Assembly: GCA_918807975.1 (NCBI GenBank)
Contig: OU964923.1
Location: 930,001-994,000, forward strand
Length of the DNA stretch: 64,000 bases
Direction: 5' to 3'
Origin: Aplidium turbinatum
Taxonomy: Eukaryota; Chordata; Ascidiacea; Aplousobranchia; Polyclinidae
This document shows, in pieces, positions 1 to 12,129 of the stretch; position 1 is the first letter of the stretch; every line of letters begins with the position of its first letter. The position numbers and the translations under genes are program-made. The notes under the pieces were generated by a model. That model was not told the DNA's origin and did no database searches. It saw only the letters and a list, made by a program, of their open reading frames with translations.

Positions 1-990
1 CTAGTAGAAAAATCAGTACAAAGAATTTACGCCAATCTTGGGAAGTAAAGCCAAACATTTTGTCTAGTTATCAGTCACACTCTATGGTATGGTCTATGGA
101 TAATTTATTATCTGTCTGATGTAGTTTTAAGTAAAGATGTTGATTGTTTTAAAAGTATTGATCTGAGAGAAAAATATGTGTCAGAAAAAGTCCAAGTTTA
201 ATTATTTCATCGATCATCGCCGCATCGACGACCACATTTGCCTTGTAGTTGTAGGTTTGGTTGACCACGATTCCGACTGCAATTCCAATAATCGCAGTAA
301 GAGGATTATTTCAAGTAAATTATTTCAATTTTCATAATCACAAAGGTGGATACACAATTTAGGCTTTCATGATGTTTTACAGTGAAGATGTTTATGTTGC
401 AGTACCAGCTCGGAAAAGGTCTATTGTTTTACATTTGGATGGATCAGTTGGAAACTTAAGATTCATCCACACTCTAGAAGCATTCTGACTGGTCCAAAAT
501 CTGTATATGATTTTCTTGCTTCTTTTTCTAACGTCCTAAAGAACCCAAAAGGACAAAAGGATCAGTTGTTACATTCTTCCGAGCTAACTGCATCATTCTA
601 CCTTTTCATTCCACACTTAGCTTATGTCTTTGCATAAACGATTTAGCCCAATTGTATCCTGGCATCGAATTTATACATGGTGTAGCAATTTCATTCGCAA
701 TTATGTTGTCTTGTACTATTGCTTGCATTTCCTGCAGAGTAGGTCCAAGTCCTAGTTCAGCCATTTTTCTCAAACAGGTAGCTTTTTATCCACTTCAGAT
801 AACAAAACGTTCTTCCGGCCCTTAAAATGTAATTTTAAATAGTGTTTACATTTCAACAGAAATATCAAATCAAACCATCAAGGATGTTTTTAACAACATA
901 ATCTGCGCCCTTTTTTCAAACCCCCCTAATAATCTAACCATGGCCCTCTTTCAAAATCTCCCTTTTCTTTTAACACCCTCTTTCTCGGGT
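1..990. other. Intergenic, nothing recognised
   Basis: No coding segment, repeat structure or RNA gene was recognised here. The sequence is AT-rich with short broken reading frames only. Confidence 0.4.
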
Positions 991-999
991 CTGCTACTA

Positions 1000-1165
1000 T
1001 TCGGTGAGTCCGATTCGGTGAGTCCGATTCGGTGAGTCTGATTCGGTGAGTTCCTAATCTCTAACCCCTAACCCTAAAACGGCAATGATAATTAGGCTAC
1101 GGTACCCGATAATTAAAAAAAAAATTGAAAAAATCCCCCGTTAAGGGATCGGACTCACCGAAACA
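1000..1165. repeat. Short 14-bp tandem repeat with a distant inverted copy
   Basis: The unit GATTCGGTGAGTCC recurs about four times between 1003 and 1052. An inverted copy (GGATCGGACTCACCGAA) lies near 1148-1164, so the segment could fold into a hairpin. A few telomere-like CCCTAA units (about 1060-1078) sit between the arms. No function is apparent. Confidence 0.6.
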
Positions 1166-1169
1166 GGCC

Positions 1170-2085
1170 ATTCCGCTCTTTCTCAGCATACCTTTTACGG
1201 CATGTGGTATTTGGTAGCAGTTTTAAACACTTTTGCACCATCTTCTAGAATCTTTTTTATATATAACATTTTTGATGCACTGCTCAGTAAATAACTTAGG
1301 CTTTTATTTGTAACACCTGGGCATATTGCTATATATATGTACTTCCTTAACAATCAGAACAAAGTGCAAATTAAACATGGGGTAAAAAAGCATTTTTTTT
1401 TTGCCCATTTCAGTGTATTGATTTGAGGTAAAAAAAAACAATATTATATTTCTTATACAACAAAGAAATTTAAATTGTCATATAATGCTGTCACACAAAG
1501 TAACCATACATCATTATGTACTGTAGGAACAGTTTGAATGATTTGCAGTTTGTAGTATAGAATGCTGATAAAATTTTCTACCTAAGCCAAAAACCTTTTT
1601 CCTATCTGCATTCGGTGACCTTCCTTCAAAGAGTTTCTATAAATAAGTAATAAAGTCTACCTAGAGCTGCTAGAGATTTTTGAAAGTACATGTATCTTCA
1701 AACTGACATGTTGTTAAGTATTCTACCAGAATTTTGTTGGGCTATAATGTTTGTTTTTTTTTTACCCCAACTACCCATTTGTTTTTATTTATCCCAGTTG
1801 ACTATATAATCAATCAGTTTATCATCAATGAGCAATTTTGAGGCGGCATAGAATGTCTGATAGAACTCTTGATGGCAGACCAAGGCCAAGCATTGTTGCT
1901 ATGGTCTATTTTTGTTTTTTATTCATAAAATTTTACTTAATTTTTTTTTGCAACTGTGTCAAATTTTACACTAATTATCCTGTTTCGGTATCAAGTACGT
2001 TGGTCTATAACAATTGCGTTTTGTGTTAGTCAGAAATAAAAACAAACAAATTAAATAAAAGAAAACTATCATAAATATTTTCTAA
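1170..2085. other. AT-rich intergenic, nothing recognised
   Basis: Long A and T runs and no coding or repeat homology that I can recognise. At 2028-2045 there is a motif (GTCAGAAATAAAAAC) shared with the 3-prime end of a retroposon family seen at 49540-49712 and 63840-63984. Confidence 0.4.
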
Positions 2086-2480
2086 AACGACTTTATCTTG
2101 ATTCATGTATAAATCCAACAGAAGTCCAGATAAAAATTGGACAACGACTGACCAGTGATCCTCCAGTAGGTTATTTTGAATGGATGATAAAGGAATGAAC
2201 AAATTAAATAAAAGACAAGTATCATAATTTTTTTTCCAAAATGACTTTATCTTGATTCATGTGTAAATCCAACGGAAGCCCAGATAAAAACTGGACAACG
2301 ACTGACCAGTGGTCCTCCAGTAGGTTATTTTGAATGGATGATCTAAAATCTTTTAATGACATTTGATGACCAAGTACTAAAAACTTTGCAAAAGTTTGAT
2401 ATAAAAAATACAAGCATTGGTTACCCCCAAAGACCCTCCTATTTTTAACCAAATAAAGTGACAAGTGTTTCTCGGTTGTT
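2085..2480 (-). pseudogene. NLR (NACHT-LRR) gene fragment, copy 1
   Basis: The minus strand encodes a stretch with the pattern FLYQTFAKFL followed about 25 residues later by HWSVVVQFLSG. This resembles the winged-helix/superhelical region after the NACHT ATPase in NLR proteins, where a Y/FxHxTFQEFLA motif precedes a W..VxxFLxGLL motif. A shorter copy of the same exon piece (2085-2190) lies directly beside the longer one (2195-2480), so the fragment is tandemly duplicated. No NACHT P-loop or leucine-rich repeats were found nearby, and the frame does not extend. It is most likely debris of an NLR gene. NLR assignment is by motif memory only. Confidence 0.5.
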
Positions 2481-3029
2481 TTTTTTCAAGATCTTTGACT
2501 GTTTTGTGTTTCTGTAAATGCCAGTTTTGATAAACTAATAACAATTTTGTTTCATAAAGAAATGGTGTAATTTGAGGTTTTTCAGTACCTTGTGAAATAT
2601 TCTAGTCATAGTTGAGATATTAAAATTTCATGTGATAAACTAAGAGAAGCTCTTAAGTATAACTGCAGCATTAACTGATTGTGACACATAGATTTTAAAT
2701 GAGGGTTTTTCATAGTTTGTCCAAAATATCACGTCATTTTTGTTTACCATTGATTAAAGTGTCGAATAACTTTGTCATGTTTTCAGTCGTTAAGACTCCA
2801 GCAAAATACATTTGCTCAGGGTGACATTTTTTAGGAATTTCAAGCATGACATGTGGTGGTATTCCATTATTCTGGTATTCCATTATTCTATTCCGTTTTA
2901 TTCTGGTATTCCATTAGTGGTTAAATTGCTTGTTATAACTTATGTAATACTTATTTTCTATTGTGCACACACAAAACAAAACACTTCTTCAAGTTTTTTT
3001 TAGCGGTAACTCCTGTCATTGATTTAGCG

Positions 3030-3630
3030 CAAAAAGGGAAGGGGTTACCTAGACCTACTTCAGGTCGTCTGTCAGGGGACACCCACCACCAAATGTGTCT
3101 GTCACATATATTTTTGTGAAGCTTAACACTCACAGATTAATTTTCATTTGGTTTTATCCGGTAAATATTTTAGCTGACCTAGCTCAGTTAGGGGTTCACC
3201 TACTTCAGGTCGTCTGTCAGGGGACACTCACCACCAAGTTTGTCTGTCACATACATTTTTGTGAAGCTTAACACTCACACATTAATTTTTAATTGGTTTT
3301 ATTCGGTAACTATTTCAGCTGACCTAGCTCAGTTAGGTGGGTCACCCACTTTAGGTCGTCTGTCAGGGGGCACCCACCAGCTAATTTGTCTGTCACCTAT
3401 ATTTTTGTGAAGCTTAACACTTACAGATTAATAATCAGTTGGTTTTATCCGGTAACTTTTTCAGCTGACCTAGGGCAAATTTTGGGGGGTATAAAACTTG
3501 TCTGTCAGAGCCCCCCCACCACCAAAAATGTCTGTCACATACGAGACAATCATCTAGAAACAATTTACTTTACAACCAACTAAGTTTCAAGCGGTAACTA
3601 TTTCAGCTGACCTAGCACATTTTTTTGGGC
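3030..3630. repeat. Satellite, about 146-bp monomer, four copies
   Basis: A block beginning CTACTTCAGGTCGTCTGTCA recurs at about 3055, 3200 and 3346, with a diverged fourth copy near 3488. Each copy contains TTGTGAAGCTTAACACT and ends in CAGCTGACCTAG. Copies are diverged by substitutions and small indels, so the array is not recent. Confidence 0.8.
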
Positions 3631-4434
3631 CATGAAAAATGCCCCCCATTCCCATACCCACCACCGGCGGCCCGGCAGACTTCCAGATTATGAGTACCCA
3701 CATACCACCGGACATCGCTGTATGAATAGAAATTGGTAACTTTTTCACCAAGGGTGGACGTCGCGGGCTCCCGGTCTAGTATGGTCTTCCATAAACTAGG
3801 ATAACCAACAATTGCTATAAAATCTTGGAATCGATCTTTAGAAAGTAATTTATCAATAGAAAATTTTTTATCAGACCCTTTCAATTTAGGTTGTCTGTTT
3901 TTTTTTTGGGGTTTACTCTGTCGTTTGGAATGAATCTCCCTCATAGAATTCGACCGACAGAAGCTCAGAATAAGTTTCTGCAAATTTGATGCAAAATGAT
4001 CTAACTTTGACACATCCACATCGAATTTGGAATCATAGAGTTGGCGAGTTGCTTCCTTCAGTTTGTCGAAGGCCTTGTTTGGATCTAAACACAAAAACAA
4101 GTTTTCAAAATAAGAATTTATTCTAAGCTGACCTCACAATATTTTAAATAAACATAGACACCAGTGTTGATAAACAGTAAACACCCGCCAGTGAGTTTCC
4201 CCAGAATAGCACTGAAGCTTTCCCACTAAGGTGCATATTTCCATAAATCAACTTAACGAAGTGTATCACCAAAAACCTCAGTTCTGTCATATTTTCCAGG
4301 GCACACTTTTCATAGAACTTCCTAATTTTTTTCAATCGAAATTTTATTTCTTTAGCAGCTTTCAAATGTGGCAAGACTCGTTTAAATATATCTTGGGCTT
4401 TTTGATTTTGTTGAAGAATTTTACACAGCACCAC
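3612..4434 (-). other. Unidentified exon-like open frames
   Basis: Two minus-strand open frames (3612-4100 and 4144-4434) give proteins of ordinary composition. One is charged, with a lysine-rich stretch near its middle; the other begins VLCKILQQNQKAQDIFKRVL and ends hydrophobic. A possible splice acceptor (TTAG before GTGGTGCTG on the minus strand) lies just before the second. I recognise no family. They may be exons of a host gene or of an old transposon. The adjoining frame at 4456-4677 overlaps a repeat also found near 11.7 kb and is not supported. Confidence 0.25.
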
Positions 4435-4609
4435 CTAATGCACATGTCACTCATGTCAGCATAGCTCAAGATCTTTGTAAATTTGCTCTATTTTATCAAA
4501 AGCCATTCCACTTAAAATGGGCAACACCACAAATCCACAATTGTGATACATCCCAAAAGCAACGCAGCTTAGCCTACATACGTGGTTACTCAAGCTGACT
4601 TTATGTTGA

Positions 4610-4787
4610 AAAGCAGCGGGTAGTCTGGATAAAATTAGGTCTTGTAGCCTGCCACATGCACGATTGCACGTCTTCAACCATTACGGTTTTGCCACCTTTT
4701 CTTTTTGTTGGTTTTATTACTGTATTCTATTTCTGCTGTATCGTTTCTTTTGCGTTTTAACAAAAAAAAAGCAAATTGAATTGAATG
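4610..4787 (+). repeat. Dispersed repeat with AATTG-type tail, copy 1
   Basis: About 170 bp nearly identical to 11703-11877: both run from an AGCGGG-AGTCTGGATAAAAT block to a tail of AAATTGAATTGAAT. A short-unit tail after an A-rich stretch suits the 3-prime end of a LINE or SINE, but no body is recognisable. Confidence 0.6.
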
Positions 4788-4789
4788 TT

Positions 4790-5245
4790 TTCTGAAACTT
4801 TTGATGTTTTCTGAAACTTTACGTTCTTATGTAGTGAAGATACGGGGCTGCCCAAACCTTTTGGTGTGCTACCACTTTTAAATTCTGACAATTTTCTGCA
4901 ACTTTTAACATTTGACAGTAAAGCTACCATTTCAAGCATATTTAAACATTCATAAAAAAAGAAAAGTAACAGTAAAATCAAGTTAATTTTTTAGCAGCTT
5001 TACAGGCTGCACAAAAAGCTTCGTTTTTAGGGATGTGAAAAAATTCTTGCCCAAATATATTTTGCAACAAATACTTTAAACTTTCCCCCTGCTACCATGT
5101 ATTCAATTAATGTTGTATAAATGTAATTTGCTAACATGTACAATTGCTTCACCACATTTTTACAAATACTTAATGCACTTTTATTGTTGTTACGCCACAA
5201 TTTTGTGTCCAAGCTTTTAGAAAGTCTAAACTTTCAACAGGCCGA
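4790..5245. other. Intergenic, nothing recognised
   Basis: AT-rich, with no recognisable coding region or repeat. Confidence 0.35.
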
Positions 5246-5248
5246 CAT

Positions 5249-5362
5249 GTGATCAATGTGGTCACATCAGATGTAACATCAATCACGTGATCAATGTGGT
5301 CACATCAGATGTAACATCAATCACGTGATCAATGTGGTCACATCAGATCTAACATCAATCAC
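5249..5362. repeat. 38-bp tandem repeat, three copies
   Basis: The motif GTGATCAATGTGGTCACATC starts at about 5249, 5287 and 5325, giving a 38-bp period. The copies are almost identical, which suggests a fairly recent expansion. Confidence 0.85.
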
Positions 5363-5364
5363 TG

Positions 5365-5820
5365 TTATCCAAAAACTCTTCTACAAGTAAAACAGGAAAA
5401 CATATCCAACAAATTATTTTGCTATCAAATGTTTATTTTTTTTATAAACGCTTTAATTTTGTTTGAAAATGTCTGGCCACTGTTATCTCTTTGAAGGGAA
5501 AAGTTAATTGAATCCCTAATATGATTTAGATTTTAGATGAATCTATTTTATCTCATAAACTTTAGAAAAGTCAAGCATTTAATGCGCAACTTTTTAGTTG
5601 GCATCTACTTTACAAATGTATCTTCCATGCGACAAAACATATGCATATTGAAAGCCATCATTCGCACCTCATCCTGTTCTTATCTGTTGTGAACAATCGC
5701 AGACATTTTAATTGCATGTTCAAAATAAATGTATGACGAAGTCCAATTTGAAATTCTTGTGGCGTGTAGTTGTTCCCTAATATGTTAAATTGCCTAGGCT
5801 ACCCCATTTTGTGCATGTTA
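5365..5820. other. Intergenic, nothing recognised
   Basis: AT-rich, with no recognisable coding or repeat features. Confidence 0.35.
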
Positions 5821-5824
5821 ATTG

Positions 5825-6360
5825 CAGTTGGTAAAAGAACTAGGCTACTTCGCCAATGCTGTATGCTTTTTTTTACTTTTTGCAATAAGCAGACACCAGT
5901 AAATCGAACAGAAGTCCAGATAAAAATTGGACAACGACTGACCAGTGATCCTCCAGTAGGTTATTTTGAATGGACGATAAAGGAATGAACAAATTAAATA
6001 AAAGACAACTATCATAATTATTTTCTAAAATGACTTTATCTTGATTCATGTATGAATCCAATAGAAGCTCAGATAAAAACTGGACAACAACTGACCAGTG
6101 ATCCTCCAGTAGGTTATTTTGAATGGATGATGTAAAATCTTTTAACGACATTTGATGACCAAGTACTAAAAACTCTGCGAAAGTTTGATGTAAAAAATAC
6201 AAGCATTGGTTACCCCCCAAAAGACCCTCCTATTTTTAACCAAATAAAGTAATAAGTGTTGCTAGGTTTGTATTTTTCAAGATCTTTGATTGTGATTGGT
6301 AAAAGAACTAGGCTACTTCGCCAATGCTGTATGCTTTTTTACTTTTTGCAACAAGCAGAG
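5825..6360. repeat. Direct repeats flanking the second NLR scrap
   Basis: A 68-bp block containing GAACTAGGCTACTTCGCCAA lies at about 5825-5892 and again at about 6292-6358 in the same orientation. The two copies bracket the NLR-like fragment between them. The arrangement looks like a local duplication with an intervening segment rather than long terminal repeats, because no mobile-element coding lies between them. Confidence 0.55.
5900..6290 (-). pseudogene. NLR (NACHT-LRR) gene fragment, copy 2
   Basis: Second copy of the segment at 2085-2480, again made of a short and a longer version of the same exon piece. The minus strand reads FLHQTFAEFLVLGHQM and then HWSVVVQFLSELL, the same NLR-like pattern. 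Between the two windows the segments match over nearly 390 bp, so the duplication happened as a unit that already contained the internal repeat. No surrounding NLR domains are visible. Confidence 0.5.
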
Positions 6361-6364
6361 AAAC

Positions 6365-8060
6365 CTGAAATAATGGCTTTGTACAGTTCGTTGGCGTCAG
6401 GTGTTCCTAACAAGCGACATTAGAGAGTTAAAGCATAAACTTTTTGTTGTCAAAATGCCTCGTAGATCATGTCGTTACTCTCTGTAGGTTACGAAATTAC
6501 TTGTATGAATTTTACATGCGACGAAATCATAAATTCACCTAATTTGCTAAACAGGGTTTGTATTGCATTGTTATTGTTTTGACATTTACGCATCAAACAT
6601 TAGGAAACGTACAAGGTACATAAAATGCAATATTTTATGAGCAACTGATGTACTCGCGACCCCTAACATTTGTTGTGCTACAGAAGTCGAAAGTCAGAAG
6701 GGCCGCGACCAGGGTCGGATCAATTACAATTTTACTTTCTAATGTAATTGATCACACGCTTTTATTGCAAGAATTAAATGTTTCAAAATTTATGTTCATT
6801 AATGATTTTTTACAGTTTAATTTTTTGAAAGACAAGTAGAATTGTATTTGATTAAGATGCGATGTGGGAATCCATTTGTACTTCAACTGGCGGCTCAACA
6901 AAATTATTGATATCATGTGTGCAGTTTACCAAATGTAATTGTAATTTGAACCAAAAATTTGCTTGAAATGTCCAATACGCAACAACCAAAAGTCTCAATT
7001 ACGATAAAATGTGTTACATTCGATTACAATTAATTCAACTCTGGTGGCGAACCTAGTTTGGGAAACCCAAGTGATGTACTTGCTTGTTTTCTAGCAAAGA
7101 TGCTTTGACGTGACAACTTTTTAACCAAAACTAACTGTGCGGTTGACAACGCTGCTTAGGAACCCATAAAGGAAACTTTTCTGAAGATGATGTCTAAAAG
7201 TTACTTTTGGCACTTATTTGGGTTATTTTGTATTTCGATCTAATTTAGTTTGTGATGATTACTTTATTTGTTCTGTGCTGTATTTAAAAAAATTAAAACA
7301 TGTTCCAAAATTCGTTTTGTTGTGGTGTTGGGTTCAGCAATTTGGTTTTGTGGTGAATTCGTAACGCATCAGTATCTCAGGGAGGGAAGACTTGGTAATG
7401 AATGAATGGTGACTCGGTATGAAGGGAAGACATGTTTGTTGTGATCGTGTTTGTTTGTCATTGAATGATATAAAGTTGGTTACTCCGGTTTCATGAATTT
7501 TTCTCTTGTCTAACCTGGTTTTGCCCAGGGATATCTAGAGAAGGGGATATGAAGGCTTGCAGCGATTGCCTTATTCTCATGACACTACCAGGGGGTAGTT
7601 TGTAGTGCTTAAAACATGTGGTTCTTTTTAAAATCATAAAAAGTTTTGTAGTGCAGCCGGTACAATGAGCTACAGAAGACAGTTAGCAAATGTTACGTAG
7701 AGCATATTTAAAGAATACTTGTTTACAAAGACAGTTAAAAAGTTACCAGTAAGCTGTTTTTTTTAACAAAGCCTTTGCAGTAGGCTAGATGTAAAGCAAG
7801 TATATAGGTAGTTGAATTAACAAGCAACCATGCGCATGCTGTGAATATCAAGACCTGATGCTAATAGCGCAATGCAAGTTATCATAACAAGATTTATTAA
7901 ACTACTATCGGTGCCAATTGTCATTTTACGATAAACACAGATTATTTACGATAAACAAAAGCCCTTCTATTGTCAGGCGTAATAAAAGCCGTCGTATCCC
8001 CATCTTTAGATATCCCTGGTTTTGCCAAACAACTAGAAGCAAGACTTCACTGGCATACAA
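6365..8060. other. Intergenic, nothing recognised
   Basis: No coding, RNA or repeat structure was recognised in this 1.7-kb AT-rich stretch. Confidence 0.35.
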
Positions 8061-8064
8061 TAGA

Positions 8065-11000
8065 CAGGGGAGACTGGGGTTAGTTGGAAAGTTTTTCTTT
8101 TAAAGTGAAATTTAAAACAACTGGTGCATAACCTGACAACTTGAAGCGGCTTAAATTATCACCTATGGTGTCGTGAATCTTACAACCAAAAATAAGTATT
8201 GAGTCAATTCAGCTTTTAATGGAAATTTAAAATAAACAAACATACAATTGATTTTCCAACTAACCCCATGTCTGGGGTTAGTTGGAAAACATCATGGGGT
8301 TAGTTGGAAAACGTCATGAGGTTAACATTTACATGTCATTATAAGCAAATAAATTACTTTCTTTCAAGTAAAAAAGCAATAAATTCAACAACCAACTACT
8401 TTAAACCAGGGTTTTTCATCCTGGAGGCCATGGACTCTAGTAGGCCATGAGCCTTTTTCATGGGCGCCATTGAAAAAAAATAATTTTTTTAATTTATTTT
8501 CTCTATGTCCTTTGTACTTTCCAAGTTATTCAAAGTTCAAACTAAAACCTTACAATGTGCTAAAAACAAGTATATTAGAACATATACTACTTTCAAAAGC
8601 ACAATTTAAAACTTCAAAAAACAAGTATATTCAGTGGCGCCGGCAGGGGGGGGGCAGGCGGGGCAGCTGCCCCCCCCAATGTTTTGGGAATCATCTTTTT
8701 AATTTTTTTTTTGTTAATACACATTAATATTATTTTTTTAATATTTGGATCCCAACCTCAAGTAAGTCAACTCAAGTTGCAAGAAGGGGGGGGGGTAAAA
8801 GCTCTCTCTTTAAAAAAGTATGGAAAACCTTGATGACTAAATTGTACAGTAGATAAAAAGATTTTGTACAGAAGCAAAGATATAGACTTTTTAAAGTTTT
8901 AACTAACGTCACATTGATGTAGAAAAATAACAACCTGTTAAATTTTTGATACCTCACACTCCCATGACTTCTTCCACGCGCATTTTGGCATTGGTTGCTT
9001 GCAGTGATCCTTTCACTTAAACAAAACGTTTTGTTTCAGCAGTTTTGAGTTGTTCGATTCTTTAGTTGTAAAGGAGACTCAATTTCTCCAATATTTATCA
9101 TTTATGTTTCTTTTTTAATCTCAGCAGAGTATAAAACTTGTAAAAGTTTTTCATCCATACGACGTCATGAATGAAATTATATCTCAAATCGGCGTAATGA
9201 CGTGACATCATCTAAACATTTTACCAAATAATAAATTAACAAATTCGATCGTCAAAAGGAATGATAAATCTGTTATTTTGGCACGGTTTCAAAATTTGGG
9301 ATTCACTTTGTAAAATTATTCACGCTGAGCATATCCGAAAATTAAAACTATGTGAATTTTAGAACTGCTCATATACGTTGAAATGTTGAGGTCACTTATG
9401 AGTGTAATTTGTAGCGTGAGTTACACATTATTTTTTGGTAGAGTAATGAAGAACGTGCATAGTAATGTTGTGATTAATTTTTTTTACATTATTTTACATA
9501 CAGCCAATGCCCTTCACGCTGTGAAACAGTTAGGATTAACGAGACATGGGCCAAATTAATTACTTTCATCCAGCTGGTGGGAAAATGTTTCACGATAGAA
9601 TATGAAATATTTCAGAGGATGTGCTGAGAAATGCCTTATATCTTTCAATTTATAACCGTTATTCGCTCAAAATTTCAGCTCAATAGAGGTGAATAAAAGT
9701 TAGAAAAATTCAAGAAATCTCGTAGTCGCAGCCTCAGTGGTTTTAGAGATACAACTGTTGATACAAAAAAGTTGAATTGACAGCCCTCCCCGCCCAACCT
9801 TCAAAGGGTTTGCATTGAGTCAACAGATCTATGCCTTAAGGTTTACGTCAGCTCCGGAGATCAGTAAAATGTAAGGTTGTCATCTTCGGTGCAACAAAAC
9901 CATTGATTGATTGGTTTAGTGAGGATTTGTAGTCCCATTGCTTTCATTTTGAGTGATCATACAGATTTTCAATTTATTCCTACAAGACGTTACGTAATGA
10001 AAAAATATATAACTAAGGTTGGAAGACATTACGTCATGTCTTTTTTTCAATTCAAAATGAAGTTTAAAATTTATTCTTTTGTTTATAGTCGTAATCCTCC
10101 TTCAAAGCGGTATTACAAAGAACAATTTTCGATAAGGGGGGCATCAAGAATATGTCGACATGACTTTTAAGGTTTACGTCAGCTCCGGAGATCAGTAAAA
10201 TATAAGGTTCTCATAATCGTGATTGTAAGCCGCGGGAAATTTTTTCTAAGCCTAAAGTAACTTCATTGTCTCAAAGCTTTTTGTTTGGACACTCATCAAG
10301 ATGTATGACCTCTATGACGTTACATTTTCTAAATTTTGGGTTGACTTCAGAGCATAAAAGTTAGTGACTTACCGGAATAAGATCGTTTTTTGAATCAACC
10401 AAGGAAAAAATTGATAAATAATAAAACTGTAATAATCTCGCAAGAAAAAGCAATCAACCTATGTCTCTAAAACAAAGTTTGCTCAATTTTAAACAAAACT
10501 GCATTAAAAGAGCGAGTTTTGCCAATACCAAACATTCAAATATCTCAGTCTGGAATTAGCAACAAGAAAACATAGAGAAGTAGGTTTATTTCCAAAAAAT
10601 GCCGAAGAAAACCTGATCTTATCCTTTTGCTATGCCACCGGACAGCACCATTTTACAGAAATATTCATACCCACAATCTTGTTGAAAATTCTCTCAGAAT
10701 GCACCAAACTGAAAGTAATTTTTCAAAATTTTCTGGGGGAGGTCCCCCAGACCCCCCGCCGCTATGTGTCGCCTTCGGCGAACACGCCATCGGGCTTCGC
10801 TATGTTTCGCTATGCTTCGCTTCGCATCGGGCTAAAATTCTGACTATGCTACTGTCTTGCACTGTCAAAATTTTGCCCCCCCATTGTTGAAGGTCTGGCG
10901 GCGCCACTGAGTATATTAGAACATATACTACTTTCAAAAGCACAATTTAAAACTTCAAAAGTATTCAAAACATTTTCCAACTAACCCCATCTACAATTTT

Positions 11001-11379
11001 CCAACTAGCCCCATCAGGACATGACTAACAATTTTCCTAAAATATTCAAGCATGGTTCATTTGACCAAAATTTATTTATTTCTCAGTATTGTGGAACAAC
11101 TACAGCTAACACACACCAAAAAACGCGTGTCTATCTTTAACGCCATGGACGCATAAGATGTTTCCCAAAGAGCCAAAAATTTTACTTCATAGCTAAAAAA
11201 ATAAAAAATGTTCACTCAAGCAGGCATACCTGGACTCAGCAAATCGAAACTAACATGGATTGTGTGTTTTGACAAACTACATCACATGGTGGCAGTAAAT
11301 ATTTTAAAAAGTTTTCGGGAGTTGCAAAAATGCTGATTTTTCAACTAACCCCGCTTTCCAACTAACCCCAGTCTCCCCC
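8065..11379. mobile_element. DNA transposon with TIR and GGGGTTAGTTGGAAA repeats
   Basis: The left end starts GGGGAGACTGGGGTTAGTTG and the right end is its reverse complement (CAACTAACCCCAGTCTCCCC), about 25 bp of matching inverted repeat. The core motif GGGGTTAGTTGGAAA is repeated near the left end (about 8077, 8275, 8298), and its inverse occurs near the right end (about 10978, 11003, 11341, 11356), as expected of subterminal transposase-binding sites. A hAT (8632-10909) splits the element, leaving about 1 kb of its own sequence with no transposase, so it is non-autonomous. I could not define a clean target-site duplication or name the superfamily. Confidence 0.7.
8632..10909. mobile_element. 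hAT element inserted in the TIR element
   Basis: Ends CAGTGGCGCCGGC and GGCGGCGCCACTG are inverted repeats, and both sides carry the 8-bp duplication AGTATATT (8624-8631 and 10910-10917). TIRs starting CAGTGGCG with 8-bp duplications are typical of hAT elements. The insertion site lies in an older ~58-bp direct duplication (ACTTTCAAAAGCACAATTT appears on both sides). Inside, 8830-9120 matches 26020-26250 of another hAT, so pieces are shared. No transposase domain is recognised. Confidence 0.8.
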
Positions 11380-11702
11380 ATAGGATACACGTGATAAAAT
11401 AGCCTACACATAGTCGTAGGAGAGTAAAACATTTTGAGGGGGCGAACAAAATTTGCTCAAATTTTGTCTTGGCAAATATGGCCTACTTTCAAAAACGCAA
11501 TATTACTCACAATCTCTGTTGTCAATTGTCATGTATAGGCCTATAGTCTAATACAGAAGTCAGGGACCTTTTTAGGTAAGAGAGCCATGATAGCAACATT
11601 TTTTAAAATGTATTTCCGTAAGAACCAAATAATGATGTAATACAACTAACATGTAGTGGCAGGTGATGAGTTGTAAAAGTGGAACCATGTGTTTACTGAA
11701 GA

Positions 11703-11877
11703 TGAGAAAAACAGCGGGGAGTCTGGATAAAATTAGTTCTTGTAGCCTGCCACATGCACGTCTTCAACCATTACGGTTTTGCCACCTTTTCTTTTTGTTG
11801 GTTTTATTACTGTATTCTATTTCCGCTGTATCGTTTCTTTTGCGTTTTAACAAAAAAAAGCAAATTGAATTGAATTG
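11703..11877 (+). repeat. Dispersed repeat with AATTG-type tail, copy 2
   Basis: Near-identical to 4610-4787, including the tail AAATTGAATTGAATTG. It is followed directly by a partial SINE. Confidence 0.6.
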
Positions 11878-11894
11878 GGCCTCGCCGACTCGCC

Positions 11895-12128
11895 ATCTTT
11901 TACTCTCGGGGTGTGTGCTTGAGCATCGCATTTCAGGACGGCTCTGCTCTCCCTTCATCGGCACCTAGTGAATGGAATAATTCCCAAGCAACAACACTTC
12001 AGCAAGCGGAACCTTCACTCTGCCAATATCGGTAACCGGTCCTGTGTCAAAAGCCACTACAAGAATCCGAAACTACCAGGAATAACCTAAGGCTTTGTCA
12101 GTCCGAGGATAAGGATTCAAAAACCAAA
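11895..12128 (+). mobile_element. SINE family 1, 5-prime-truncated copy
   Basis: Matches the body of the tRNA-headed SINE at 47611-47890: it contains CTCGGGGTGTGTGCTTGAGC, CACCTAGTGAATGGAATAAT, ATCGGTAACCGG and the tail GTCCGAGGATAAGGATTCAA. The tRNA-like A box is missing, so the copy is truncated at its 5-prime end. Confidence 0.75.
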
Positions 12129-12129
12129 C

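Noticed and set aside
4456-4677. Minus-strand frame as an exon of the unidentified gene
   Set aside because: Half of it lies in a dispersed repeat also found at 11703-11877, so it is not supported as host coding.
5825-6360. LTR pair around the NLR scrap
   Set aside because: The 68-bp direct repeats lack TG/CA ends and enclose no retroelement coding, so a local duplication is more likely.
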